From NCBI GenBank assembly GCA_963578475.1, contig CAUZCL010000009.1, forward strand, positions 62,001 through 126,000: a stretch of DNA of 64,000 bases, written 5' to 3'. Source of the stretch: SMYC01 sp963578475. GTDB taxonomy: Bacteria; Acidobacteriota; Vicinamibacteria; Marinacidobacterales; SMYC01. A program made the translations under genes and the position numbers. The notes beneath the pieces are model-generated. The model had not been told where the DNA came from, searched no databases, and was given only the letters and a program-made list of their open reading frames with translations. Positions 9,492 to 18,094 of this stretch are shown here, in pieces. Within the stretch, counting starts at the first letter, position 1, and every line of letters starts with the position of its first letter.

Positions 9492-11114
9492 TCATCCTTC
9501 AGAATCAAGTAAACGGGCGCGCTTCCTGAGCACGTATTTCTGGATCTTGCCCGTCGAGGTCTTGGGAAGCTCGTCGAAGATGACGGTCTTGGGAGCTTTG
9601 AAATGCGCAAGATGCTCGCGGCAAAAGTCTATAAGTTCCTGTGCGTCGATATCACCCGGCTCACTTGCATCAGGCCTCAGAGTCACGAAGGCGCAAGGCG
9701 TCTCGCCCCACTTCTCGTCGGGCCGCGCTACGACCGCCGCTTCCAAGACGGCCGGGTGTTTGTAGAGAACGCTTTCGATCTCGATCGTGGAGATATTCTC
9801 TCCGCCCGAGATAATGACGTCCTTGGAGCGATCGCGTAGCTCGATATAGCCGTCTTCGTGAACGACGGCGAGATCTCCCGAGTGGAACCACCCACCGACA
9901 AAGGCTTCCTTCGTCGCAGTCGGATTCTTCAAGTAGCCTTTCATCACAATGTTGCCTCGGAACATCACTTCACCCATCGTCTTGCCGTCCCGCGGCACGG
10001 GCTCGAGGGTCACGGGATCCGCGACCATCAGATCTTCGAGCACGGGATAGCGAACCCCTTGTCGCGATTTCTTCTCGGCCCGATCGGCGAGCGCGAGCGC
10101 GTCCCACTCTCGATGCCATGCGTTGACGACGGCGGGGCCGTAGGTCTCGGTCAAACCGTAGAGATGGGTGACACGAAAACCGGCATCTTCCATCGCTCCG
10201 ATCGTAGCCGCTGGAGGCGGTGCCGCCGCGGTGGCGACCTCGACGACTTGCTCGGAGGGACGCCCGTGCCGGGCGACGGCTTCGATGATAAACCGCATCA
10301 CGATGGGTGCGCCGCAGAGATGGGTCACGCCGTGACGCTTGATGGCGTCGTGGATCGCGCTAGGCTCTACTTGCCGTAGACAGACATGCGTTCCCGCGTT
10401 GACAGCAAGAGACCAGGGAAAGCACCAACCGTTGCAGTGGAACATGGGAAGCGTCCACAAATAGACGGGATGCATAGGCATGGTCCACGCGATGAGATTT
10501 CCGAGAGCGAGAAGCGCAGCGCCGCGATGGTGATAGAGGACCCCTTTAGGATTGCCGGTGGTACCCGAGGTGTAGTTGAGCGAGATCGCGTCCCACTCGT
10601 CCTCTGGCCAGAGCCAATCGAGCTCCGAGCTCCCCTCTTCGAGGAACGCTTCGTAGTCCTTCTCCCCGAGAAGATCGCCCCCGCTGCCAAGAGGGTCGTC
10701 GATGTCGATCACTATGGGCTTTTTCTCGACGGAAGCGAGCGCTTTCGCGACCGTAGCGCTCAGCTCACGGTCCGTGAGCAGAACTTTGGCTTCGCCGTGC
10801 TCGAGGATGAACGCGACCGTGTCGGCATCGAGGCGCGTATTGATCGGGTTCAGGATCGCGCCCGCCATCGGTACACCGTAATGCGCCTCGAGGATGGCCG
10901 GTATATTGGGAGCGATGATGCTGACTGTGTCCCCCCGCTCGACGCCTCGTCCGCGCAGCGCGCTCGCGAGCATTCGGGAGCGCCGGCAGAGCTCGGCATA
11001 GTCGTAGCGACGCTCCCCATGGATGACCGCGACGTGGTTGGGATAAACCGCCGCGGCGCGGTCGAGAAAGTGGAGTGGAGTCAGAGGCTTGAAGTTCGCT
11101 TCGGTTTTGTTCAA
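9492..11114 (-). CDS. AMP-dependent acyl-CoA synthetase (fatty-acyl-CoA ligase family)
   Basis: 540 residues, full length for the ANL superfamily. Phosphate-binding loop YTSGTTGNPKG, adenine motif GLTETYGP, hinge motif GDLAVVHEDGYIELRDRSKD, and the C-terminal lysine region STGKIQKYVLRKRA are present. It activates a carboxylic acid with ATP through an acyl-AMP and transfers it to CoA. It resembles the medium-chain/DMSP-type ligases more than long-chain FadD. Its stop abuts the stop of the convergent symporter (TGATCA). Confidence 0.9.
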   Translation of the reverse strand: MNKTEANFKPLTPLHFLDRAAAVYPNHVAVIHGERRYDYAELCRRSRMLASALRGRGVERGDTVSIIAPNIPAILEAHYGVPMAGAILNPINTRLDADTVAFILEHGEAKVLLTDRELSATVAKALASVEKKPIVIDIDDPLGSGGDLLGEKDYEAFLEEGSSELDWLWPEDEWDAISLNYTSGTTGNPKGVLYHHRGAALLALGNLIAWTMPMHPVYLWTLPMFHCNGWCFPWSLAVNAGTHVCLRQVEPSAIHDAIKRHGVTHLCGAPIVMRFIIEAVARHGRPSEQVVEVATAAAPPPAATIGAMEDAGFRVTHLYGLTETYGPAVVNAWHREWDALALADRAEKKSRQGVRYPVLEDLMVADPVTLEPVPRDGKTMGEVMFRGNIVMKGYLKNPTATKEAFVGGWFHSGDLAVVHEDGYIELRDRSKDVIISGGENISTIEIESVLYKHPAVLEAAVVARPDEKWGETPCAFVTLRPDASEPGDIDAQELIDFCREHLAHFKAPKTVIFDELPKTSTGKIQKYVLRKRARLLDSEG

Positions 11115-11303
11115 CGGCCTACGCTCCTTGAAAACGCCCTCGAAGGCAAGATCATAAGTACGCTAAGAGGAAGAAACAACCTCTTGTTTTCCGTGATTTA
11201 GCGACTTTCGTGGGATCCATACCACGTTCTATGTCACTGAATCGACACCTCTTTCGTGCGAGGATATCCTCGATCACCAAAAACAGACGCCCCAGCTAGA
11301 GTC

Positions 11304-12045
11304 ATGTTCCCGTGGGTCGAGACGGGATTTCGTAAGAGCATGCAGCCAAGGGTTGTCTCCACGCTACGACGCCTCGGGCGAGAGAAGCGGACGGGTGTGT
11401 TTCGCACGACGGCGGACACCACCCGTCGAAGTCATGTTGGAGCAGGGCGCTATCATCGGAGCGCTGTCCACGGCCGTCGACGAGAGACTCGGCGAAATCA
11501 TGGTGCGCCGCGGCCGCATTACTCAGCGGCAACTGGATAACGCATCGAAGCTCATGCGTGCCGGGACCCAGCGCCTCGGAGACGCTCTCGTGGATCTTCG
11601 CATCGTGGCGCGCGCCGAAGTAAACGTTTTCGTTCGCACCCAGCTCGCGGAAATCGGGAGCAAGTTTCTAACCGAGCCAGTGCGGCGGTTGGAGTTCTTC
11701 CACGAGGCGCCGCTTGATCGCGTAACCGAGAATCCCGTTCCCATAGCAGACGTTATCATCGAGGCCGCGCGCCGTGGCCACGGCCACGGAATGAAGGAAG
11801 ACATCGAATCCCTTCTCGACTCTAATTTCAGGTCGGCGCTCACCCGCAAGTCCATGTCGGCGGTTCAGACGCTCCGACTCGAAACGCAGGAGGCCTTCGT
11901 GCTATCCCGGTGCGACGGTCGGAGCAACATCCACGATATCCTCGCCCAGAGCCCGCTCTCGCCCGAAAACACAGCACGGATCCTTCTCGGCTTCGAGCAG
12001 GCTGGCATCGTCGCGATGATGAGCGTCGTCGCGGAAGGCCATTGA
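11304..12045 (+). pseudogene. DUF4388-type protein split by a one-base frameshift
   Basis: The N-terminal frame starts at ATG 11304 or 11340 and reads VSTLRRLGREKRTGVFRTT. At the CCC in 11422-11424 it must lose one C to continue as VEVMLEQGAIIGALSTAVDE. The restored protein has the DUF4388 beta hairpin, then RLGEIMVRRGRITQRQLDNA (an MshEN-like helical repeat), and a helical C-terminus. Function unknown; related to the gene at 1890. It ends 15 bases before a PQQ propeller gene. The indel sits in a C run, so a sequencing error is possible. Confidence 0.75.
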
Positions 12046-12060
12046 GCGCTAAAATGGTGC

Positions 12061-13278
12061 ATGCGCATCTCCATCGCATCCAGTTTGCTCTCGATAACGC
12101 TCGCCGCCACTACTAACTTCGCCGAGGACTGGCCCCAGTGGCGCGGCGCAGCGCGCGATGGCATCTCTCCCGAGACCGGCCTCCTGAGCTCGTGGCCCGA
12201 CGCAGGACCACCGCTCGTTTGGAAATCGAGGGGGCTCGGCGCGGGTTATTCGACGGTCACGATCTCCGGTCGCCGCATCTTCACCCTCGGCGCCTCGAAG
12301 GACACCGCATACGTGTTTGCCCTCGACGTGGAAACGGGCAAGACACTCTGGCGCGCAAAGAGTGGCCGGCACTATCGCAACAATCGCGGGGACGGGCCGC
12401 GCGGCGCTCCCACCGTCGACGGCAACCGCGTCTACGCACTCGGCGGAAGGGGCGACCTCACGGTTGTCGACGTGGCAACCGGCAAAGTGCACTGGTCCGT
12501 CAATCTTCTAGAACGATTCGGCGGCCGGAACACTTCCTGGGGCATCAGCGAATCGCCGCTCGTGCTCGGCGACCGCGTGCTCGCCAATGCCGGCGGCTCG
12601 AACGCGTCGATCGTCGCGCTCCACAAGGACGACGGAACCGTTCTCTGGCAGAGCCAAAGAGACGAAGCGGGCTACTCCTCCGCCGTCGTCGCCACGATCC
12701 GCGGCGTGCGACAAGCCGTGTTCTTTACGGGTGAGCGGGTGGTCGGCATCAGCGTGGACGACGGTACGCTTCTCTGGCACTACCGGCGCGTTTCGAATCG
12801 CACCGCGAATGTCGCCACACCGATCGTCCGGGGCAACTTCGTGTTCGTCTCGTCAGATTACGGAACCGGCTGCGCGCTTCTGGAGATAGAGGGCGGGCGG
12901 GCGGGCATGACCGTTCGCGAGGTCTATTTCAACCGGGAGATGAAGAACCATCACTCGAGCTCGGTGCTCGTGGACGGCACGCTCTACGGCTACAGCAGCC
13001 GCAATCTCACCGCCCTCGATTTCGAGACGGGCGAGCGCCTCTGGCGCGATCGCAGCGTCGGAAAAGGCTCGCTCATTTACGCGGACGGACATCTCTACGT
13101 CTTCGGAGAAAAAGGCGTCATGGGGCTCGTCGTAGCCACCCGCAAAGGCTATCGCGAGAAGGGACGTTTCGATGTTCCGCGCTCGAACCGTCCGAGCTGG
13201 TCTCACCCCGTGATTGCAAACGGAAAGCTCTACCTTCGCGATCAAGATACGCTCTACAGCTACGACATCGCACGCTGA
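12061..13278 (+). CDS. Secreted PQQ-like beta-propeller protein
   Basis: 405 residues with an N-terminal signal sequence (SLLSITLAATTNFA, cleavage near residue 20). Then DWPQWRGAARDGISPE, the opening of the 'outer membrane protein assembly BamB / PQQ-binding-like' propellers common in Acidobacteria and Planctomycetes. Repeats such as VFALDVETGKTLWRAKSG and LTALDFETGERLW recur along the chain. It is probably periplasmic. Whether it binds PQQ or is only structural cannot be seen. A TAAAAT hexamer lies 5 nt before the ATG and no Shine-Dalgarno is visible. The next gene starts 5 bases after its stop. Confidence 0.85.
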   Translation: MRISIASSLLSITLAATTNFAEDWPQWRGAARDGISPETGLLSSWPDAGPPLVWKSRGLGAGYSTVTISGRRIFTLGASKDTAYVFALDVETGKTLWRAKSGRHYRNNRGDGPRGAPTVDGNRVYALGGRGDLTVVDVATGKVHWSVNLLERFGGRNTSWGISESPLVLGDRVLANAGGSNASIVALHKDDGTVLWQSQRDEAGYSSAVVATIRGVRQAVFFTGERVVGISVDDGTLLWHYRRVSNRTANVATPIVRGNFVFVSSDYGTGCALLEIEGGRAGMTVREVYFNREMKNHHSSSVLVDGTLYGYSSRNLTALDFETGERLWRDRSVGKGSLIYADGHLYVFGEKGVMGLVVATRKGYREKGRFDVPRSNRPSWSHPVIANGKLYLRDQDTLYSYDIAR

Positions 13279-13282
13279 CGGC

Positions 13283-14200
13283 ATGCCGAAGCCTGAGCCT
13301 GAGCCTGAGCCTGAGCCGAAGGATGACGAGCTCGACAAGCTCTATCGAGTACCGCTGAGAAAATTCGTCTTCCTGCGCAACGCTCTCGCGACGGAGCTCA
13401 AGAAAGCCGGAGACGCGAACGGCGCCAAACGTGTCAAAGCTCTCGTGAAGCCCAACGCACCCGCCTGGGCGGTGAACCAGTTGTACTGGAAAGAGCCGCT
13501 ATCCTTCGATGCGCTCATCGCGGCGGGCGACCATTATCGCGAAGTGTTGTCCGAACAAGGGGTGCGAGAAGATGCCGAGCGCAAAAGGCTCGACGCGGTT
13601 CAGGACGCGACGGGTATCGCGCGCGCGCTGTTGGAACGGAGCGCGGAGAGCGCTAGCAACGTCGTCATGCGTCGGGTCGAAACGACGCTCGATGCCCTCG
13701 CGAGCTACGGAAGCGCCAATCCCGAGCCCATGGACGGCCGGCTCACCCGCGATCTCGAGCCTCCTGGATTCGCCGCCTTTGCCTCGCTTCAGCCCGCGCC
13801 CGCAATCGCGGCGCAACAAGAGCCGAAGCACGAAGAGGCGCGGGAGACTCGTGATGATGTTGCGCGCGCGGAAGAGCTCTTGAGGGAGCGCGAGGCGACC
13901 TTCGACGAGGCGCGCGGCGCGAGGGACGCTGCGACCAAGCGCGCGGATGCTTTGACCGAGCAACTCGAGCGACTGCACGATCAGATCGAGCGCGCTCACA
14001 GGGGCGTGGAGGAGGCCGAGACCGCGCTGGTGGAAAAGGAAATGCTCGTCGACGAAGCAACGGGAGTTCTGAGAGGAAATGGGAGGAGAGCGGGACATGA
14101 GGACGAACAGAGTTTTGTATGCAAGCATGGTGCGGGCGGGCATCGCCGTGTTCTTGGCCGTCTCGTTGGCCGGGCTGAGTGTCTGCCAACCCACCGGTGA
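13283..14200 (+). CDS. Uncharacterised PEPEPEP-leader, coiled-coil protein
   Basis: ATG 13283 is 5 bases after the upstream stop. It opens with a (CCTGAG)n hexamer repeat coding PEPEPEPEP, then DELDKLYRVPLRKFVFLRNALA and LVKPNAPAWAVNQLYW, a family I recognise only as conserved hypothetical. The C-terminal third is a charged coiled coil (LREREATFDEARGARDAATKR onward). The last 104 bases overlap the next gene out of frame, and the final residues (rich in G, R, H) look non-native. The 3' end has therefore probably been replaced at a junction near 14080. No membrane segment. Confidence 0.65.
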   Translation: MPKPEPEPEPEPKDDELDKLYRVPLRKFVFLRNALATELKKAGDANGAKRVKALVKPNAPAWAVNQLYWKEPLSFDALIAAGDHYREVLSEQGVREDAERKRLDAVQDATGIARALLERSAESASNVVMRRVETTLDALASYGSANPEPMDGRLTRDLEPPGFAAFASLQPAPAIAAQQEPKHEEARETRDDVARAEELLREREATFDEARGARDAATKRADALTEQLERLHDQIERAHRGVEEAETALVEKEMLVDEATGVLRGNGRRAGHEDEQSFVCKHGAGGHRRVLGRLVGRAECLPTHR

Positions 14201-16268
14201 GGCGGTCAGCATTGACAACGATGACCTCGGCGGCGTGGTCACCAGCACGCAAGGGCCGGAAGCGGGCGTCTGGGTGATCGCGGAAACGACCGACCTGCCC
14301 ACCAGGTTCAACCGGATCGTGGTTACCGATGACCAAGGCCGTTACCTGATCCCGGACCTGCCGAGCGCGAGTTACGACGTGTGGGTGCGCGGCTACGGGC
14401 TGGTCGATTCAGAGAAGCTCGAGGCCTCACCCGGCACGGTCTTGAACCATACCGCGGTGGTCGCGCCCGATGCGCGCGCGGCCGCAGAGTACTACCCCGC
14501 AGGCTACTGGCTCTCCCTGCTTCACGTCCCGGAGGAAAGCGAGTTCCCAGGGACGGGACCCGAGGGGAACGGCATCTCGCCGAGCATCGGCAACCAGGCC
14601 GAGTTTCTCAGGCTCCTGAAATCCGGGAACTGCACGGCCTGTCATCAGCTAGGTGCCAAGGCCACCCGCGAGATCCCGGAGGCCCTCGGCGATTTCGAGT
14701 CCTCGGTGGCCGCGTGGGACCGGCGCATCCAGTCGGGCCAGGCCGGCGCCGGGATGAGCGGCGGCGTCGACCGGCTGGGCCGCGAGGCTGCGCTGGCGAT
14801 GTTCGCGGATTGGACCGACCGCATCGCCGCCGGAGAAGTACCACCCGCGCCCCCCCGGCCAGAAGGCCTGGAGCGGAACGTCGTCATCACGCAGTGGGAC
14901 TGGGCCGACCCGAAGGCGTACCTCCACGACCAGGTGTCAACGGATCGCCGGGATCCCACCGTCAACGCGAACGGCCCGATTCACGGAGCCCTGGAGCTCA
15001 GCGCGGACTACGTGCCGGTTCTCGATCCGATGAGCCACACGGCGAGCCAGGTATCGCTGAGCGTCCGCGATCCGAGCACGCCTCCCACCAGGCCGAGCAT
15101 GCCCGAGCCCTCGCCGTACTGGGGCGATGAAGTCCTCTGGACCAGCAAGAACAACGTGCATAATCCGATGATGGACGAGCGTGGCCGGGTCTGGCTGACG
15201 TCCACGGTGCGCCCCCCGCAGAACCCCGACTTCTGCCGTGAGGGGTCGAGCCATCCGTCGGCGCGGCTGTTCCCGGTTGCCCGAGCCAGACGACACCTCG
15301 CCTTATACGATCCCGAGACCGAGGAGCTCACGCACATCAGCACGTGCTTCAGCACACACCACCTGATGTTCGCCGAGGACGACGACAACACGCTCTGGAC
15401 CAGCGGAGGTGGCCAGGTGGTCGGCTGGTTGAACACAAGAATGTTCGACGAGACCGGCGACGAGGAGGCGTCGCAGGGCTGGACCGCGCTCGTCCTCGAC
15501 ACCAACGGCAACGGAAGTCGGGACGCGTACGTGGAGCCCAACGAGCCGGTCGATCCTACGATGGACAAGCGGATCGTGTCCGGCTTCTACGGCGTGTCGC
15601 CGGCTCCCGACGGCTCGGTCTGGGCATCGTCGCTAGGTTACCCCGGCGCCGTAGTCCGGCTGGATCCGGGCCCCAACCCGCCGGAGACGGCGTTGGCGGA
15701 GTTGTACGAGTTGCCCTTGGACGACTCCGGGCGTCCCATTGAAGGCTTCTCACCGCGCGGTTTCGACATCGACCGCGACGGCGTAGCCTGGGTGGCGCTC
15801 GCGAGCGGACACATGGGGAGCTTCGACCGGAGGAAGTGCACGGGGCCCCTCAACGGACCGACGGCGACGGGTCAGCACTGCCCCGAGGGCTGGACGTTCT
15901 ACCCCGAGCCGGCGCCGCAGCTCGGGGGCGTGACGACACCGGGGAGTGTCGAAGCCAGCTACTACACCTGGGTCGATCAGTTCAACACGTTCGGACTGGG
16001 TGAGGGCGTGCCGGTCAATACCGGAAACGCGTCCGAAGGGCTGCTGGCCCTGAGCGACGGGGAGTGGGTCATTCTCCGCGTCCCGTATCCGCTGGGCTTC
16101 TACACAAAGTGGATGGACGGCCGCATCGACGACCCGAGTGCGGGCTGGAAAGGCAGGGGCCTGTGGGCGACCGTGAGCACCCGGGCGCCGTTCCACATGG
16201 AAGGCGGCAAGGGCACCACGAGCAAGGTCGTGAAGTTCCAGCTCCGCCCCGACCCGCTGGCGAGGTGA
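14097..16268 (+). CDS. Secreted regulatory-domain/propeller protein with a single heme c motif
   Basis: About 723 residues. A signal peptide (VFLAVSLAGLSVC) is followed by a carboxypeptidase-regulatory-like beta sandwich (about 30-115: GRYLIPDLPSASYDVWVRGYG), one CTACH heme c motif near residue 180, then a streptogramin-lyase-like propeller (VWLTSTVR, NTLWTSGGGQVV, VWASSLGYPGAVVRLDPG). It is probably a periplasmic electron-transfer or oxidoreductase-associated protein. ATG 14097 is chosen because GGAGGAGAG lies just upstream; an in-frame ATG at 14079 lacks this. Leucine codons are mainly CTG, unlike the CTC-rich neighbours, which suggests transfer. Confidence 0.75.
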   Translation: MRTNRVLYASMVRAGIAVFLAVSLAGLSVCQPTGEAVSIDNDDLGGVVTSTQGPEAGVWVIAETTDLPTRFNRIVVTDDQGRYLIPDLPSASYDVWVRGYGLVDSEKLEASPGTVLNHTAVVAPDARAAAEYYPAGYWLSLLHVPEESEFPGTGPEGNGISPSIGNQAEFLRLLKSGNCTACHQLGAKATREIPEALGDFESSVAAWDRRIQSGQAGAGMSGGVDRLGREAALAMFADWTDRIAAGEVPPAPPRPEGLERNVVITQWDWADPKAYLHDQVSTDRRDPTVNANGPIHGALELSADYVPVLDPMSHTASQVSLSVRDPSTPPTRPSMPEPSPYWGDEVLWTSKNNVHNPMMDERGRVWLTSTVRPPQNPDFCREGSSHPSARLFPVARARRHLALYDPETEELTHISTCFSTHHLMFAEDDDNTLWTSGGGQVVGWLNTRMFDETGDEEASQGWTALVLDTNGNGSRDAYVEPNEPVDPTMDKRIVSGFYGVSPAPDGSVWASSLGYPGAVVRLDPGPNPPETALAELYELPLDDSGRPIEGFSPRGFDIDRDGVAWVALASGHMGSFDRRKCTGPLNGPTATGQHCPEGWTFYPEPAPQLGGVTTPGSVEASYYTWVDQFNTFGLGEGVPVNTGNASEGLLALSDGEWVILRVPYPLGFYTKWMDGRIDDPSAGWKGRGLWATVSTRAPFHMEGGKGTTSKVVKFQLRPDPLAR

Positions 16269-16301
16269 CGGAGGCGGTCCGGCGGTAGGAGGCGTCACCT
16301 C
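16262..16301 (+). terminator. Hairpin after the heme propeller gene
   Basis: GAGGTGACG (16262-16270) and CGTCACCTC (16293-16301) form a perfect 9-bp stem around a GC-rich 22-base loop that can pair further downstream (GGCGG/CCGCC). There is no U-tract, so it may be a rho-dependent or processing structure. The 180 bases that follow hold nothing recognisable. Confidence 0.5.
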
Positions 16302-16482
16302 CCCCGCCGGTCCGGCCATAGGACTCCCTGGTTCCGCTCAGTGACGGTTCCGATTCCCTCGAGTAAGCGATCAACAAACACAACCTCGTGGCAGAGTATC
16401 AGGCACGTGTTAAGTTAGGTCGGATGGCACATGCAAGCATCTTTTGTTCCCTGTTCGACGCGACCAAGGACCCACCAGCGAC

Positions 16483-16998
16483 ATGCTGAGTGATACCGAG
16501 ATCGAAAAACTCGCCCTTCAGTTCGCCGATGCGGAAGAGCAGCGCTGCCAGATTGCCGCGCTGACCGTTGCGTACCCTGGCATGACGATGGATGACGCCT
16601 ATGCCATCCAGAAGCGGTGGATCGATCGAAAAATCGCGGCCGGCAGATCGATCAAGGGCTACAAGATCGGGCTGACCTCCAGGACCATGCAGAAATCGAG
16701 CCATATCGACGAGCCCGACTACGGCGTGTTGCTGGACGATATATTTTTCGACGACGGCGCCACACTGGAAGCCGGGCAGTTTCTAGATCCCAAGATCGAA
16801 GTGGAGCTGGCTTTTGTCCTGAAAGATCGTCTAGAGGGCGACAAAGTAACCGTCTCGGATGTTCTGAATGCCACCGATTATCTGGTCCCTGCGCTCGAGC
16901 TTATTGCCGCGCGTTGCCAACGCACGGACCCGGAGACGGGCTACACCCGCAAGGTCTATGACACCATAGCGGACAATGCGGCGAGCGCTATGCGATAG
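16483..16998 (+). pseudogene. hpcG: 2-oxo-hept-3-ene-1,7-dioate / 2-keto-4-pentenoate hydratase, C-terminally truncated
   Basis: 171 residues remain of about 265. The kept part is clear: DAYAIQKRWIDRKIAAGR, KGYKIGLTSRTMQ, YGVLLDDIFFDDG and the acidic metal-site region VELAFVLKD. It stops within DTIADNAASA. Another frame past that point could continue as AIGSQPTK, so a small deletion or indel plus loss of the last third ended the gene. The family hydrates dienoates in aromatic meta-cleavage and hydroxyphenylacetate pathways. Codon use (CTG) matches its neighbours. The proline-racemase-family gene begins 28 bases later. Confidence 0.8.
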
Positions 16999-17026
16999 GC
17001 TCCCAACCGACGAAAGGACGTAACCG

Positions 17027-18094
17027 ATGCGGCTTGCCAGCATGATCCACGCAGTCGATCTCCACTGCTGCGGAGAGCCCGGCCGAGTCATCGTGGGCGG
17101 GGTACGCGATGTTCCCGGCAGCACGATGTTCGAGAAAAAGAACTATCTGGAGACGAAGGCCGACGACCTCCGAAAACGGATGCTGCGCGAACCGCGCGGA
17201 TACCCCGCGGCGAACTGCAACTTGATCCTGCCGCCCACGTTGCCGGAAGCCGACGCGGGCTTCGTCATCATGGAACAGACCGAATACCCTCCAATGTCGG
17301 GAACGAACACGATTTGTGTCACGACCGCACTGATCGAGACCGGCATGGTGCCGGTGGAAGAGCCGATCACCAAATTGCTGCTGGAATCCCCCGCGGGCCC
17401 GATCCCCGTGACTGCGGAAGTTCACAACGGCAAGGTCGGGCGCGTGACGTTCGAGAACCAGCCAGCATTCGCCGTGCACCTCGACGCCCCGGTCGAAGTG
17501 CCGGAGCTCGGTACGATAAAGGTCGATATTTCCTACGGAGGCATGTTCTATGTCATCGCCGACGGAACGCAGTTCGGGCTGCGCATGACCGCGGACGAAG
17601 GCCGCGACATCGTTCGCATCGGCGAGATGATCAAGGCGGCGGCCGCGGAGAAATTTCCAGTCGTGCACCCCAAAAATCCTGAGATTCGCGGGATCACCAT
17701 CGCCCAGCTTTCCGGACCGCCGATGAACTCCGACGCCACGGCCAAAAACGCCGTGATCGTCTCGACCGGCGTCCTCGACTGGAACAAACCCTCGTCCTGG
17801 ACCGGGGCGCTCGACCGCTCGCCTTGCGGCACCGGTACTTGCGCCAAGATGGCGGTCCTGCACGCCAAGGGGCAGCTACCCTTGAACGAGGATTTCCATC
17901 ACGAGGGCCCCCTGGGCACGCTGTTTACAGGCCGATTGATACGCGAGACGAAAATCGGAGACTACGACGCCGTCGTCGCCACCTTGAGCGGTCAGGCGTG
18001 GATCACGGGGTTCGCCCAATACGTCGTCGATCCGGAAGACCCTTTTCCCAACGGATTCACCGTCGGGGATATTTGGGGAGCGCAGCAGAGCTAA
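17027..18094 (+). CDS. Proline racemase family: hydroxyproline epimerase / trans-3-hydroxyproline dehydratase
   Basis: 355 residues. Opens with the family start HAVDLHCCGEPGRVIVGG. The first catalytic position, Cys in racemases (MCGHN), is Ser here (MSGTN, S91), with Thr replacing the usual His. The second catalytic Cys is kept in DRSPCGTGTCAKMA (D263, C267). In the family, Cys/Cys enzymes are racemases or 4-hydroxyproline epimerases, Thr/Cys enzymes dehydrate trans-3-hydroxyproline, and Ser/Cys enzymes can do both reactions. A role in hydroxyproline use fits the adjoining 2,5-dioxovalerate dehydrogenase. CTG-rich codon use. Its stop overlaps that convergent gene's stop by 4 bases. Confidence 0.85.
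   Translation: MRLASMIHAVDLHCCGEPGRVIVGGVRDVPGSTMFEKKNYLETKADDLRKRMLREPRGYPAANCNLILPPTLPEADAGFVIMEQTEYPPMSGTNTICVTTALIETGMVPVEEPITKLLLESPAGPIPVTAEVHNGKVGRVTFENQPAFAVHLDAPVEVPELGTIKVDISYGGMFYVIADGTQFGLRMTADEGRDIVRIGEMIKAAAAEKFPVVHPKNPEIRGITIAQLSGPPMNSDATAKNAVIVSTGVLDWNKPSSWTGALDRSPCGTGTCAKMAVLHAKGQLPLNEDFHHEGPLGTLFTGRLIRETKIGDYDAVVATLSGQAWITGFAQYVVDPEDPFPNGFTVGDIWGAQQS

Noticed and set aside
13283..13320. A microsatellite or CRISPR-like repeat
   Set aside because: It is a short CCTGAG hexamer repeat in frame, coding a Pro-Glu leader found in protein families.
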